A DNA stretch of 34,823 nt, taken from the NCBI GenBank assembly GCA_900541495.1, contig UQKC01000023.1, positions 1 through 34,823 on the forward strand. The letters are read 5' to 3'. Of this stretch, positions 24,637 through 32,618 are shown one piece after another. Made by a program: the position numbers and the translations under genes. The DNA is from an uncultured Ruminococcus sp. Its GTDB lineage: Bacteria; Bacillota; Clostridia; Oscillospirales; Ruminococcaceae. Within the stretch, counting starts at the first letter, position 1; every line of letters starts with the position of its first letter. Under the pieces are notes generated by a model. That model was not told the DNA's origin, did not search any database, and worked only from the letters and a program-made list of their open reading frames with translations.

Positions 24637-26067
24637 ATGAAGAACACGGAAAACACTATTGTAAAAGCACCTGAATCCGAAGCTGAAAAAAATCCGCACT
24701 TCAACGAAATAACCGCAATAATCACAGGCAATGATTCGCCAAAAGCGATGATGAACCGTCTGGACGATTATCACGGCAGCGATATTGCAGATGTTATCAG
24801 CAGCCTTACTGTTCAGGACAGAAAAAAGTTCTACCGCATTTGCAGCGAGGAGATGCTCGGTGATATTTTTGAGCATCTTGACAAAAAAGACGCAGGAACC
24901 TATCTCAACGAAATGGATATCCGCAAAGCAGCAGCTCTCATATCCACACTCGATACCGATACTGCCGTAAACATTCTTTCCGAGATCGATAAGGACAAGC
25001 GCAGTCTTATAATTGATACCGTTGACCCCGATATCCGAAATGAACTGAAGCTCATCGCCTCCTTTGATTATGAGGAAATAGGCAGCAGAATGACCACCAA
25101 CTGCATAATCATCAAAGATGATATGTCGATAAAGCAGGCAATGACCGCGCTTACCAGTCAGGCAAAAGAGAATGACAATATCTCAACACTGTTCGTTGTT
25201 GACGAAAACAATGTTTTCAGCGGCGCTATCGACCTCAAAGATCTTATCACCGCAAGGAGCGAGGACGAGCTGAGCGGTCTTGTTGCGACCTCATTCCCCT
25301 ATGTATATGCCACAGAACAGACCTCCGACTGTATCGAAAAGCTGAAAGATTATTCGGAATATATCATACCCGTTCTGGACGATTCAAACCGACTGCTCGG
25401 CGTTATCACCGCGCAGAACATCATCGAAGCCGCCGACGACGAAATGGGCGAGGATTACGCAAAGCTTGCAGGTCTTACTGCCGAAGAAGATCTAAACGAA
25501 CCCATTATGCAAAGTATGAAAAAGCGTCTGCCGTGGCTGCTGATACTGCTTGCGCTCGGAATGCTCGTTTCGACAGTTGTAGGCGCGTTTGAAAAGGTGG
25601 TCGCACAGCTCACGCTGATAGTTGCGTTCCAGTCGCTTATCCTTGATATGGCAGGTAACGTAGGTACGCAGTCACTTGCGGTGACTATCCGAGTGCTTAC
25701 AGACGGACAGCTTTCGTTCAAGCAAAAGCTTCATCTTGTATCGAAAGAAATGCGCATCGGACTGCTCAACGGTGTGCTTGTCGGAGCGCTTTCGTTTGCC
25801 GCAGTCGGTCTTTACATCTTTCTTTTCAAGGGCAAAGACCTTATGTATTCCTTCGCAATGTCGGGCTGTATCGGAATTTCGCTCATACTCTCAATAATCG
25901 TATCCAGTGCAGTCGGAACGCTCATGCCGCTTTTCTTCAAGAAGATAAAAATAGACCCTGCCGTTGCTTCCGGTCCGATGATAACCACTCTCAATGACCT
26001 TGTTGCAGTCGTTGTTTACTATGGAACAAGCTGGATATTCCTTATCAATACGCTGCATCTTGCATAA
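24637..26067 (+). CDS. mgtE: Magnesium transporter MgtE
   Basis: A 476-residue homodimeric Mg2+ channel of the membrane. Cytosolic N domain (about 22-145), paired CBS domains (about 146-270) that bind Mg2+ and gate the pore, a linker helix, then five membrane helices (about 297-476). The pore signature GNVGTQSLAV (340-349) and the DPAVASGP segment with the channel Asp (about 440) are intact. The ATG follows GGAGG. Expression is probably regulated by the leader at 24413-24574. Confidence 0.95.
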   Translation: MKNTENTIVKAPESEAEKNPHFNEITAIITGNDSPKAMMNRLDDYHGSDIADVISSLTVQDRKKFYRICSEEMLGDIFEHLDKKDAGTYLNEMDIRKAAALISTLDTDTAVNILSEIDKDKRSLIIDTVDPDIRNELKLIASFDYEEIGSRMTTNCIIIKDDMSIKQAMTALTSQAKENDNISTLFVVDENNVFSGAIDLKDLITARSEDELSGLVATSFPYVYATEQTSDCIEKLKDYSEYIIPVLDDSNRLLGVITAQNIIEAADDEMGEDYAKLAGLTAEEDLNEPIMQSMKKRLPWLLILLALGMLVSTVVGAFEKVVAQLTLIVAFQSLILDMAGNVGTQSLAVTIRVLTDGQLSFKQKLHLVSKEMRIGLLNGVLVGALSFAAVGLYIFLFKGKDLMYSFAMSGCIGISLILSIIVSSAVGTLMPLFFKKIKIDPAVASGPMITTLNDLVAVVVYYGTSWIFLINTLHLA

Positions 26068-26123
26068 ACTTTTATCAAAAAAGCTTTGACTTAAACATAA
26101 AATAATAACGCAGGTGATATTTT

Positions 26124-26981
26124 ATGTGGATAGCATTCGCATTCGGCTCTGCCCTTTTTGCAGGCGTTACCTCTATCCTTGCAAAAATAGGCATCAAAAA
26201 CACCGATTCGACCGCCGCAACGGCTGTACGAACCATAATCATTCTCTTTTTCTCATGGGTAATGGTGTTCGTCACGGGACAATTTGGCGGCATTAACGAT
26301 ATTTCAGGCAAGACGCTCACATTCCTCATACTTTCGGGACTTGCAACGGGCGGAAGCTGGCTCTGCTACTTCAAAGCGCTCCGGATCGGTGATGTAAACA
26401 AGGTCACTCCCGTTGACAAATCAAGCACCGTACTCACGATGCTGCTCGCGTTCATCATTCTCGGCGAGGAACTGAACCTGCTGAAAATAGTCTGCATTAT
26501 CCTCATCGGCGCAGGCACTTACCTTATGATAGAGAAGAAGAAAACCAATGTCAAAACAACGGGCAAAGGCTGGCTTTTCTATGCCGTACTCTCCGCCGTG
26601 TTCGCAAGCCTTACCTCTATCCTCGGCAAGATAGGCATAAGCGATGTCCCCTCCAACCTCGGCACGGCGATACGAACGATAGTCGTTCTCATTATGGCAT
26701 GGATAATGGTCTTTGTCACGAAAAAGCAGGACGAGCTGAAAAAGATAGACCGAAAGAGTATGCTTTTCATCTGCCTTTCGGGACTCACAACAGGACTTTC
26801 GTGGCTTTGCTACTACAAGGCATTGCAGGACGGTCAGGCGAGTATCGTTGTGCCGATAGACAAGCTGAGCATTCTCGTCACGGTCGCTTTTTCCTATATC
26901 GTGCTGAAAGAAAAGCTCACAAAAAAATCATTTCTCGGGCTTGTGCTTATAACCGCAGGAACGCTTCTCCTTGTTATATGA
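26124..26981 (+). CDS. EamA/DMT-family transporter
   Basis: A 285-residue membrane protein with ten predicted helices in two repeated halves. The halves are plainly homologous: SALFAGVTSILAKIGIKN with SAVFASLTSILGKIGISD, and GLATGGSWLCYFKALRIGDV with GLTTGLSWLCYYKALQDGQA. Drug/metabolite exporters of this family move amino acids, nucleotides and other small molecules; the substrate is not readable. The start follows AGGTGAT. It lies 56 bases after mgtE, with no clear terminator between, and 15 bases before the PAP2 gene. Confidence 0.88.
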   Translation: MWIAFAFGSALFAGVTSILAKIGIKNTDSTAATAVRTIIILFFSWVMVFVTGQFGGINDISGKTLTFLILSGLATGGSWLCYFKALRIGDVNKVTPVDKSSTVLTMLLAFIILGEELNLLKIVCIILIGAGTYLMIEKKKTNVKTTGKGWLFYAVLSAVFASLTSILGKIGISDVPSNLGTAIRTIVVLIMAWIMVFVTKKQDELKKIDRKSMLFICLSGLTTGLSWLCYYKALQDGQASIVVPIDKLSILVTVAFSYIVLKEKLTKKSFLGLVLITAGTLLLVI

Positions 26982-26996
26982 TTGGAAAGGAATTTT

Positions 26997-27542
26997 ATGA
27001 CGGAAATTGATTTCAGAATACTTGACTTTATTCGGGAAAAGCTTTCAAACGGCTTTTTCGACTTTGCTATGCCGAAGCTGACCGCGGTCGGAAATATCGG
27101 TCTTATATGGATATTCATTGCCGCCGCAATGGTCATAAGCCGAAAATACCGACGCAGCGGCATCGAGCTTGCCGCAGGACTTGCAGGCTGTGCACTCATC
27201 GGAAATCTTCTGCTGAAAAATCTCGTCGCACGTCAGCGACCTTGCTGGATAAATGAAACCGTTGAGCTTCTCATAGCAGTGCCGAAAGATTATTCTTTCC
27301 CCTCGGGTCACACTATGACAGCGTTTGCCGCAGCCGCTATCATACTCCATGCAAATAAGAGGCTCGGGATCGCTGCGTACATTCTTGCTGCTGTTATCGC
27401 ATTTTCAAGACTGTACCTGTATGTTCATTTTCCGACCGATGTTCTCGCAGGCGCGGTAATAGGAACGCTTATCGGTATTGCCGTTTGCTTTTTCTCGAAG
27501 AAATTCTTCCCGCCAAAAGATCTGCAAAACACTGACAAATAA
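26997..27542 (+). CDS. PAP2-family membrane phosphatase
   Basis: A 181-residue membrane protein with about five helices and the three phosphatase motifs: KNLVARQRP, PSGHT and SRLYLYVHFPTD. Such enzymes dephosphorylate lipid phosphates, including undecaprenyl pyrophosphate or phosphatidic acid. The frame is open from a TTG at 26982, but the ATG at 26997 has GGAAAGGA upstream. It is the last gene of the mgtE-EamA-PAP2 run, ended by the terminator at 27547. Confidence 0.9.
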   Translation: MTEIDFRILDFIREKLSNGFFDFAMPKLTAVGNIGLIWIFIAAAMVISRKYRRSGIELAAGLAGCALIGNLLLKNLVARQRPCWINETVELLIAVPKDYSFPSGHTMTAFAAAAIILHANKRLGIAAYILAAVIAFSRLYLYVHFPTDVLAGAVIGTLIGIAVCFFSKKFFPPKDLQNTDK

Positions 27543-27546
27543 AATC

Positions 27547-27592
27547 AGCCGCACATCAAACCCAAAAGGTAAGATGTGCGGCTTGTTTTTTT
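27547..27592. terminator. Terminator between PAP2 and the zinc-ribbon gene
   Basis: An 11-bp stem AGCCGCACATC/GATGTGCGGCT with a 15-base loop followed by TGTTTTTTT on the plus strand. It overlaps the stop of the convergent gene and may serve both. Confidence 0.88.
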
Positions 27593-28397
27593 ACCAATCA
27601 CTGTCCCAGTCGGAATCGCCCGCGTCCCAACTGTCATAACTATTGCTGTCCCAGTCGTTGCTGTCCCAATCATCATCCCAGGAGTTGCTGCTGTTATAAT
27701 ACTGACTGTCGGAAAAGTCGCCTGCACCGTAACCGGAAGAATAATCCTTGCCGTCATAATAGCTGCTCGAATTATTCGACAGCTCACTGTCAACATCGTA
27801 TGCGTGCGACCAACCGCCGTAAGGGTCATAATAATACCAGCTGCTGTCGTCATAATAATAGTACGAATTATCGTATGTATAATATCCGCTGCTCGGAGAA
27901 TGGTCGTTCAAAGTGGCAAATACTGCGCCGCCGACGATAAGACCCACGATCAGAAGCACTATCAGCCAGGTGAAATCAGGCTTTTTTCTTCTCGGTTTCG
28001 GCGAAGAAATTATGTTTTTACTCCCGCTGTTTTTTTCTTTTCGGAGAAGTACCTCGGACTTGAGCTTCTGATATATCTCATTTACCGCGTAGACTTCGTC
28101 CTTGCCTTGATAGCGTATCGCACGAGTTCCGTCAGCCTTGTTTTTGTAAACAACAAAATCGCCGTTTTCATCCTTGTAAATACCGAATGCCTTAGGCTCT
28201 TTGTAGTCCTCACCGATGAAAAACCTCATCTTCTCCAAAGGCATATTGTGCGAAGCGCAGAAGCTTTTCAGCTCCTCAATAGTCTTTGGAACGCCCACAG
28301 CCGCCCTCGCAACGCCCTCATTCGGCGCGCCGCAGTTGGGACAAACCTCATCGGTATCGCTTATAAGCGAACCGCAATAGCTGCACTTTATTTTCAT
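27591..28397 (-). CDS. Zinc-ribbon, single-pass membrane protein with Asp/Trp/Ser/Tyr-rich tail
   Basis: A 268-residue protein. An N-terminal zinc ribbon (Cys5, 8, 19, 22; CSYC and CPNC) is followed by a compact soluble region (about 38-120), a basic patch PRRKK and one membrane helix (143-163). The last 105 residues are low complexity: Tyr/Ser-rich, ending in repeats of DWDSN and DSDW. By the positive-inside rule the zinc ribbon is cytosolic and the tail is outside. I do not recognise a family. The ATG is the first usable start (an in-frame TAG directly precedes it), but no ribosome site is close; GGGGG lies about 34 bases upstream, beyond a hairpin. It is a single gene with its own promoter. 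Confidence 0.8.
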   Translation of the reverse strand: MKIKCSYCGSLISDTDEVCPNCGAPNEGVARAAVGVPKTIEELKSFCASHNMPLEKMRFFIGEDYKEPKAFGIYKDENGDFVVYKNKADGTRAIRYQGKDEVYAVNEIYQKLKSEVLLRKEKNSGSKNIISSPKPRRKKPDFTWLIVLLIVGLIVGGAVFATLNDHSPSSGYYTYDNSYYYYDDSSWYYYDPYGGWSHAYDVDSELSNNSSSYYDGKDYSSGYGAGDFSDSQYYNSSNSWDDDWDSNDWDSNSYDSWDAGDSDWDSDW

Positions 28398-28406
28398 CTA
28401 TAAATA

Positions 28407-28430
28407 ATGTACTTCCCGAAAAAAGTACAT
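28407..28430. promoter_or_regulatory. Inverted repeat between ribosome site and start codon
   Basis: Perfect 8-bp arms ATGTACTT/AAGTACAT with an 8-base loop in the 5' leader of the zinc-ribbon gene. Folding would bring the upstream AAAGGGGG near the start codon; it could also be an operator. Confidence 0.5.
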
Positions 28431-28473
28431 GTCCCCCTTTCCTTACAATTTTTATGAACATTGTATTACATTT

Positions 28474-28502
28474 ATTATATATTATTTTAAAAATAATTGC
28501 AA
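28474..28502 (-). promoter_or_regulatory. Promoter of the zinc-ribbon gene
   Basis: On the minus strand TTGCAA (28497-28502), 17 bp, TATAAT (28474-28479). Confidence 0.65.
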
Positions 28503-28531
28503 TAGTATTTCTCAAATTTTTTGACTTTTTA

Positions 28532-28569
28532 CAAAAAACTGACCTCCCCCTAATACAAGAGAGAGGTCA
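28532..28569 (-). terminator. Terminator of the GT51 gene
   Basis: On the minus strand TGACCTC (28563-28569) pairs with GAGGTCA (28540-28546), extended by C-G and G-U pairs in the CTCTC/GGGGG part, followed by GTTTTTTG. Confidence 0.75.
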
Positions 28570-28682
28570 ACATTCCGGTCATCTTCCGTCAGTCCGTTAT
28601 TTACCTGCTGTGCAGACATTTTAATTTACCGTATCCGCTCGGGTATTATTTAGGGATACGCCGATCAAAGCAAAACGTATTA

Positions 28683-29405
28683 TCAGCGCTCCCTTAATAT
28701 GAGTTCAGACGCTTCTTTTTCTGTAATATAATCCGCCTTTTCCATTTTGTCAATGACTATCGCCGTGCGCCTGACCGCAAACTCGGACGATACATCGGGC
28801 GAATATGCACTCGGGGCATTCGGCAGTCCTGCAAGCATTGCACATTCATAATCGGAAAGCTCCGATACGGATTTCCTGAAATATCCTTCTGCCGCCGCGT
28901 CAATGCCGTAATATCCGCTGCCGAAATAGATGCTGTTCACATAGAGAGCGAATATTTCTTTCTTGGAAAATGACTTTTCTATCCTGAAAGCCATAAACGC
29001 TTCCGCAAATTTCCGCTCAAGCTTTTTCTCCTGAGTGAAGAATTCGTTTTTCGCGAGCTGCTGCGTGATAGTGCTGCCGCCCTGCTCCGGCGACATTACC
29101 TTTATATCGTGCAGAACTGCTCTGCATATCGCAAATATGTCGATACCGCTATGCTTCCAAAATCTTTGATCTTCCGCCGCAATGACAGCATTCACATAAA
29201 ATTCGGGCAGGTCGTCATAGTCAACGAACCGACAGCGGCTTTTTATATCCGCCGCCATTTCGGAAACGCTCTTTTCATCAAGTGCAGAAGTGTACATTTC
29301 ATATCCGTGATAAGCATAATATCCCAGCACCGCCAAAACTCCGAGCAGCAGGATAATTACTGAAACAAGGATAGTCCCTTTTATTGCTTTTAACCTTTTC
29401 TTCAT
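28683..29405 (-). CDS. Monofunctional peptidoglycan transglycosylase (GT51)
   Basis: A 240-residue membrane-anchored enzyme that polymerises lipid II outside the cell. One N-terminal membrane helix (about 11-31), then the complete GT51 motifs: AAEDQRFWKHSGID with catalytic Glu78, GGSTITQQLAKN, RKFAEAFMAFRIEKSFSK, and YVNSIYFGSGYYGIDAAAEGYF. There is no transpeptidase domain, so it resembles MtgA or the front half of a class A PBP. The ATG follows AAAGGAT. It lies downstream of the Bce-like genes; a MITE now separates it from them, but restoring the uninserted sequence makes it overlap a small ORF by ATGA. Confidence 0.92.
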   Translation of the reverse strand: MKKRLKAIKGTILVSVIILLLGVLAVLGYYAYHGYEMYTSALDEKSVSEMAADIKSRCRFVDYDDLPEFYVNAVIAAEDQRFWKHSGIDIFAICRAVLHDIKVMSPEQGGSTITQQLAKNEFFTQEKKLERKFAEAFMAFRIEKSFSKKEIFALYVNSIYFGSGYYGIDAAAEGYFRKSVSELSDYECAMLAGLPNAPSAYSPDVSSEFAVRRTAIVIDKMEKADYITEKEASELILRER

Positions 29406-29426
29406 TTTGTCATATCCTTTCTGTCA

Positions 29427-29587
29427 GAACCTGTCTTCATAAGAAATGTATGCGGATTTTCGAGCATAATTTTGTTGCAGACAAGGCAAAAATCCGCAGG
29501 CGTGCTGCCGCACGGCAAGGATTTTTAACGCAGTATGCAGCAAAATTTGCCGAAAAGACGTGTGCATATGCTTATGAAGACAGGTTC
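29427..29587. mobile_element. MITE family A, full copy (161 bp)
   Basis: Same 17-bp terminal inverted repeats and, by eye, the same sequence as the copy at 13126. It is flanked by a TCA duplication (29424-29426 and 29588-29590). It is inserted 22 bases upstream of the GT51 start, replacing the natural end of the small ORF above it and placing a palindromic RNA in the operon transcript. Confidence 0.88.
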
Positions 29588-29724
29588 TCAGGTCTGCCAA
29601 GCAATTTATCCGTAATATCGGACACGATCTTTATCGCCGAAACAAGTATCATCGTGACCGCCATCAAAGCTGAAATGACGACCAAAGCCGCAATCTGTGC
29701 GAGCGGACAGACAGTCTTTTTCAT
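29572..29724 (-). CDS. Small single-helix membrane peptide ORF (50 residues), 3' end replaced by MITE
   Basis: The ATG at 29724 lies 4 bases after the stop of the FtsX-type permease gene, with AGGGA about 10 bases upstream. Sequence: MKKTVCPLAQ, then a hydrophobic helix (IAALVVISALMAVTMILV), then SAIKIVSDITDKLLGRP. The last five residues and the TAA come from the MITE. Without the MITE the frame would run on a few codons (DRKDMTK) to a TGA overlapping the GT51 start as ATGA. It may be a small partner of the Bce-type transporter or the transglycosylase. No family is recognised. Confidence 0.5.
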   Translation of the reverse strand: MKKTVCPLAQIAALVVISALMAVTMILVSAIKIVSDITDKLLGRPENLSS

Positions 29725-29728
29725 AGCA

Positions 29729-31750
29729 TCATTCCCTGTCACTGACGATCTTATAGTAGCTGCCCGATGTTATCATATACACTGCCGTGTACAGGATTCC
29801 GAACAATACAAAGCAGCAAAGCGTCACTATTGCAAAAAGTCCCTTGTCCGTCAAGCCGAACAGCATAAGCAGCCTTGAAACTATACCGAATGCAAACGCC
29901 ATGTGTACGCCTGCTGCGGCGAGCGGTGCAAAAAATACCGTAAGCACCTGCGAATTTATGCTCTTTCTTATCTCTGATTTCGTCATTCCGACCTTTTGGA
30001 GAATACCGAACTTCGACTTGTCCTCGAAGCCCTCGGATATCTGCTTGTAATACATTATAAGCACTGCCGCGGCTATGAACACCGTGCCGAAAAGGATACC
30101 GAGGAAGAACAAACCGCCGTAGAGAGCGTAAAAATCGTTTCTGCCGCTTTCAAGTCCGTCCAATCCCACGCCTGCCCAGTCATCGGGGTGTTCCTCTCTG
30201 ATCTTGACAATGCTGTCGTTCAGTTCCTTGGTTATTTCTATCTGTTTATCCGCATCGCAGGAAAGGTCAAATGCGTAATAATCGTGCATATAGGAAGAAT
30301 ATGCGCCGTAAATGCCGAGCTGAAGATCATACAGTTCCTTTACAACGTCTTCGTCCTTTACAAAGATGAAAGCAGACGGTGTCATCTGCGCAGCATCAAC
30401 GCCGTTCGGAACGAAAGCATCAATATGTTCTTTGATGTTAAACGTGCCGTATTCCGCAATTGTGAGTGTATCATAGTTATAGTCTTTTTTGGTCGTGCAG
30501 ATAAGTGCTTCGCCGTCCGAAAGTGTTTCATTTTTGCCCATAAGACGGTTGTAATCGGCGAGTGTGATGATAAAAAGCTGACGGATATCGGAGATTCCGA
30601 CCTCATCTCTTCGGTTCGTGTCAAGTATGACTTCACTTCCGACAAAACCGCCCGAAATGTCAAGATAGCTGTAGTACAGGATATTTTCGGGCTTTTCGCC
30701 GTATTTATCAAGCACAGTTTTCACGGCACTTCTGCTGAGCGAAACGGGTATCTCATCTGTAGAATAGGTGTCAACGACAATATCCCTCGGATAGCGGCGG
30801 GCGAGCATATCTTCTTCGCCAACATAAAGGCATATCGTGGAGGAAAGCGTCACAAGCACCATTGTTGACAGTATGCATATCGAAGCCAGTCCTGCGCCGC
30901 TTCGCTTCATTCTGTAAGCCATTTGCGAAACGGAGATGAAGTGGTTCGTTTTGTAATAATACTTTTTGTTCTTCTGCAAAACCTTGCACAAAGCGACCGA
31001 ACCCGAAACAAACAGCATAAACGTTGCGGCAATTACCATTATCACAGCCGCGAAGAATGCGAATATTGCTTCAAGCGGATTTTGGATATAAACGGCAAGG
31101 AAATAAGCCGCTCCGAGGATAAGCGCACCCAATACGGCGAGAAAATAGTTCGCTTTCGGCGGCTTTTCACCCGAATTTTCGCTTTTCATAAGCTCTATCG
31201 GGTTGGAAAGGTGTATCTGACGAAGCGAATTTATCAGTATGAGCAGGAATATCACCGCATAGTAGACCATTGCGTGGATTATCGACTTTGGCTCTGCATT
31301 AAAGGTGTATGAAGCCGCGCCGCCAAGCATTTTTGTGAGCGCAAGTTCCGCAAGCTTTGAGAAAAGTACACCGCAGGTTATTCCCACAGCGAGCGAGGAT
31401 AAATATATGATAAAGGTTTCCCATAAAAGTATTCGCGCGATGTTACGCTTATCCATTCCGAGAATATTGTAAAGTCCGAACTCGGTTTTTCTTCGGCGGA
31501 TAATGAATGAATTCGTGTAAAAGAGAAAAACTGCGGAAAAAACGACCATTACGCCGCAGCCCATATAAAGGAGCATCTGCATTGTTGTTCCGCCCTGCAT
31601 TTCCTTTACAAAACTGCTGACGGTAAGAAACGATGTGATGTAGTACATCATTATCATTCCTGCGCAGGTGAGGATATACGGCAGATAAATGCGGCGGTTC
31701 TTTTTTATGCCGTTGACCGCAAGCTTCGGGTACAGAAGCATAGTGTTCAT
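29729..31750 (-). CDS. FtsX-type ABC permease (BceB-like)
   Basis: A 673-residue membrane protein with about ten helices and one large extracytoplasmic domain (about 310-545) between helices 7 and 8, the layout of BceB-type permeases. These sense and remove lipid II-cycle-targeting peptides such as bacitracin. Two FtsX-like cores are seen: the N-terminal one with RRRKTEFGLYNILGMDKRNI, and the C-terminal one with DKSKFGILQKVGMTKSEIRKS. The start overlaps the ATPase stop by one base (TGATG), so translation is coupled. The permease probably also signals to the kinase at 32619. Confidence 0.9.
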   Translation of the reverse strand: MNTMLLYPKLAVNGIKKNRRIYLPYILTCAGMIMMYYITSFLTVSSFVKEMQGGTTMQMLLYMGCGVMVVFSAVFLFYTNSFIIRRRKTEFGLYNILGMDKRNIARILLWETFIIYLSSLAVGITCGVLFSKLAELALTKMLGGAASYTFNAEPKSIIHAMVYYAVIFLLILINSLRQIHLSNPIELMKSENSGEKPPKANYFLAVLGALILGAAYFLAVYIQNPLEAIFAFFAAVIMVIAATFMLFVSGSVALCKVLQKNKKYYYKTNHFISVSQMAYRMKRSGAGLASICILSTMVLVTLSSTICLYVGEEDMLARRYPRDIVVDTYSTDEIPVSLSRSAVKTVLDKYGEKPENILYYSYLDISGGFVGSEVILDTNRRDEVGISDIRQLFIITLADYNRLMGKNETLSDGEALICTTKKDYNYDTLTIAEYGTFNIKEHIDAFVPNGVDAAQMTPSAFIFVKDEDVVKELYDLQLGIYGAYSSYMHDYYAFDLSCDADKQIEITKELNDSIVKIREEHPDDWAGVGLDGLESGRNDFYALYGGLFFLGILFGTVFIAAAVLIMYYKQISEGFEDKSKFGILQKVGMTKSEIRKSINSQVLTVFFAPLAAAGVHMAFAFGIVSRLLMLFGLTDKGLFAIVTLCCFVLFGILYTAVYMITSGSYYKIVSDRE

Positions 31751-32511
31751 CAGACCGCACCTCCCGAAGCGATAAGGGTGAGGGTATCGGAAATTTTCTT
31801 GTAAAACTCCTCATTCGTGCAGCTTCCTCTGTAAAGCTGGTGAAAAACTTCGCCGTCCTTGATGAAAAGCACACGGTTTGCATGGCTTGCCGCCTTGACG
31901 GAATGCGTTACCATAAGTATGGTCTGCCCCTCGGAGTTGAGCTTTGAGAATACGGCAAGAAGCTCATCGGAGGCTTTTGAATCAAGCGCGCCTGTCGGCT
32001 CGTCCGCAAGGAGAAGCTTCGGCTCGGTTATCATTGCTCTTGCGGCGGCTGTCCTCTGCTTCTGTCCGCCCGATATCTCATACGGATATTTGTCAAGGAG
32101 ATGTGTTATGCCAAGCTTTTCAGCAGCAGGCATAAGCTTTTTCTCCATTTCGCCATAGCTCATTCCCATAAGCACCAGCGGCAGGAGAATGTTGTCCCTC
32201 ACGGTAAAGGTATCGAGGAGATTGAACTCCTGAAAGACAAAGCCGAGATTGTCACGCCTGAACTTTGCCGTTTCCTTTTCTTTAAGCTTTGCAATATCAG
32301 CGCCGTCGAGCAAGACCTTTCCTCCCGTCGGCTTATCGAGCGCGGCAAGAATGTTGAGGAGGGTCGTTTTGCCCGAGCCGCTCTCGCCCATTATTGCGAT
32401 GTATTCGCCCTTTTCGGCGGTAAAGTTCACATTTTTAAGAGCTTCGACCTTTGCTGAACCGATCCGCGCAGTGTAAGTTTTTTTCACGTTTGTTACTTCA
32501 AGTATAGGCAT
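31750..32511 (-). CDS. ABC ATPase (BceA-like)
   Basis: A 253-residue ATPase partner of the FtsX-type permease, of the MacB/LolD/BceA group. Walker A GESGSGKTT (42-50), Q-loop FVFQEFNLLD (91-100), signature ISGGQ (146-150), Walker B LLLADE (166-171), H-loop in ILMVTHS. The open frame extends to 32622. The ATG at 32511 is chosen because AAAGGA lies about 10 bases upstream; the ATG at 32520 sits directly on that site. The 107-base gap before it holds the likely regulated promoter. Confidence 0.9.
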   Translation of the reverse strand: MPILEVTNVKKTYTARIGSAKVEALKNVNFTAEKGEYIAIMGESGSGKTTLLNILAALDKPTGGKVLLDGADIAKLKEKETAKFRRDNLGFVFQEFNLLDTFTVRDNILLPLVLMGMSYGEMEKKLMPAAEKLGITHLLDKYPYEISGGQKQRTAAARAMITEPKLLLADEPTGALDSKASDELLAVFSKLNSEGQTILMVTHSVKAASHANRVLFIKDGEVFHQLYRGSCTNEEFYKKISDTLTLIASGGAV

Positions 32512-32543
32512 TGCTGTCATTTCCTTTCTGAATTTCTGATATA

Positions 32544-32616
32544 AGTATAACAGAAAAGGAAAATGTACGCCATTGATACGGCTTACATTTTCCTCAAAAA
32601 GCTTACAATTTTGTAA
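32544..32616 (-). promoter_or_regulatory. Regulated promoter with Bce-type regulator box
   Basis: TTACAATTTTGTAA (32603-32616) is a perfect palindrome and fits the TNACA-N4-TGTAA box reported for BceR-like regulators. On the minus strand a -10 TATACT (32544-32549) lies about 55 bases downstream of the box, with a poor -35, as expected for an activated promoter. A perfect 11-bp inverted repeat AGGAAAATGTA/TACATTTTCCT (32557-32567, 32584-32594) lies between and, being followed by TTTTC, may also terminate transcription from the kinase gene. Confidence 0.65.
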
Positions 32617-32618
32617 GG

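Noticed and set aside
27600..27720. Short near-repeats as a CRISPR array
   Set aside because: The repeats are coding (DWDSN/DSW), unequal in spacing and without unique spacers.
27576..28403. 275-codon plus-strand frame rich in Val/Ile
   Set aside because: It is the mirror of the repetitive tail of the zinc-ribbon gene; the minus strand has the CxxC pairs and a promoter.
29384..29878. 164-codon plus-strand frame across the MITE
   Set aside because: It only joins the stop-free frame of the MITE to antisense permease sequence; no start signals.
29996..30868. 290-codon open frame on the plus strand
   Set aside because: Antisense to the FtsX-type permease gene, whose protein shows clear family features; no ribosome site or domain.
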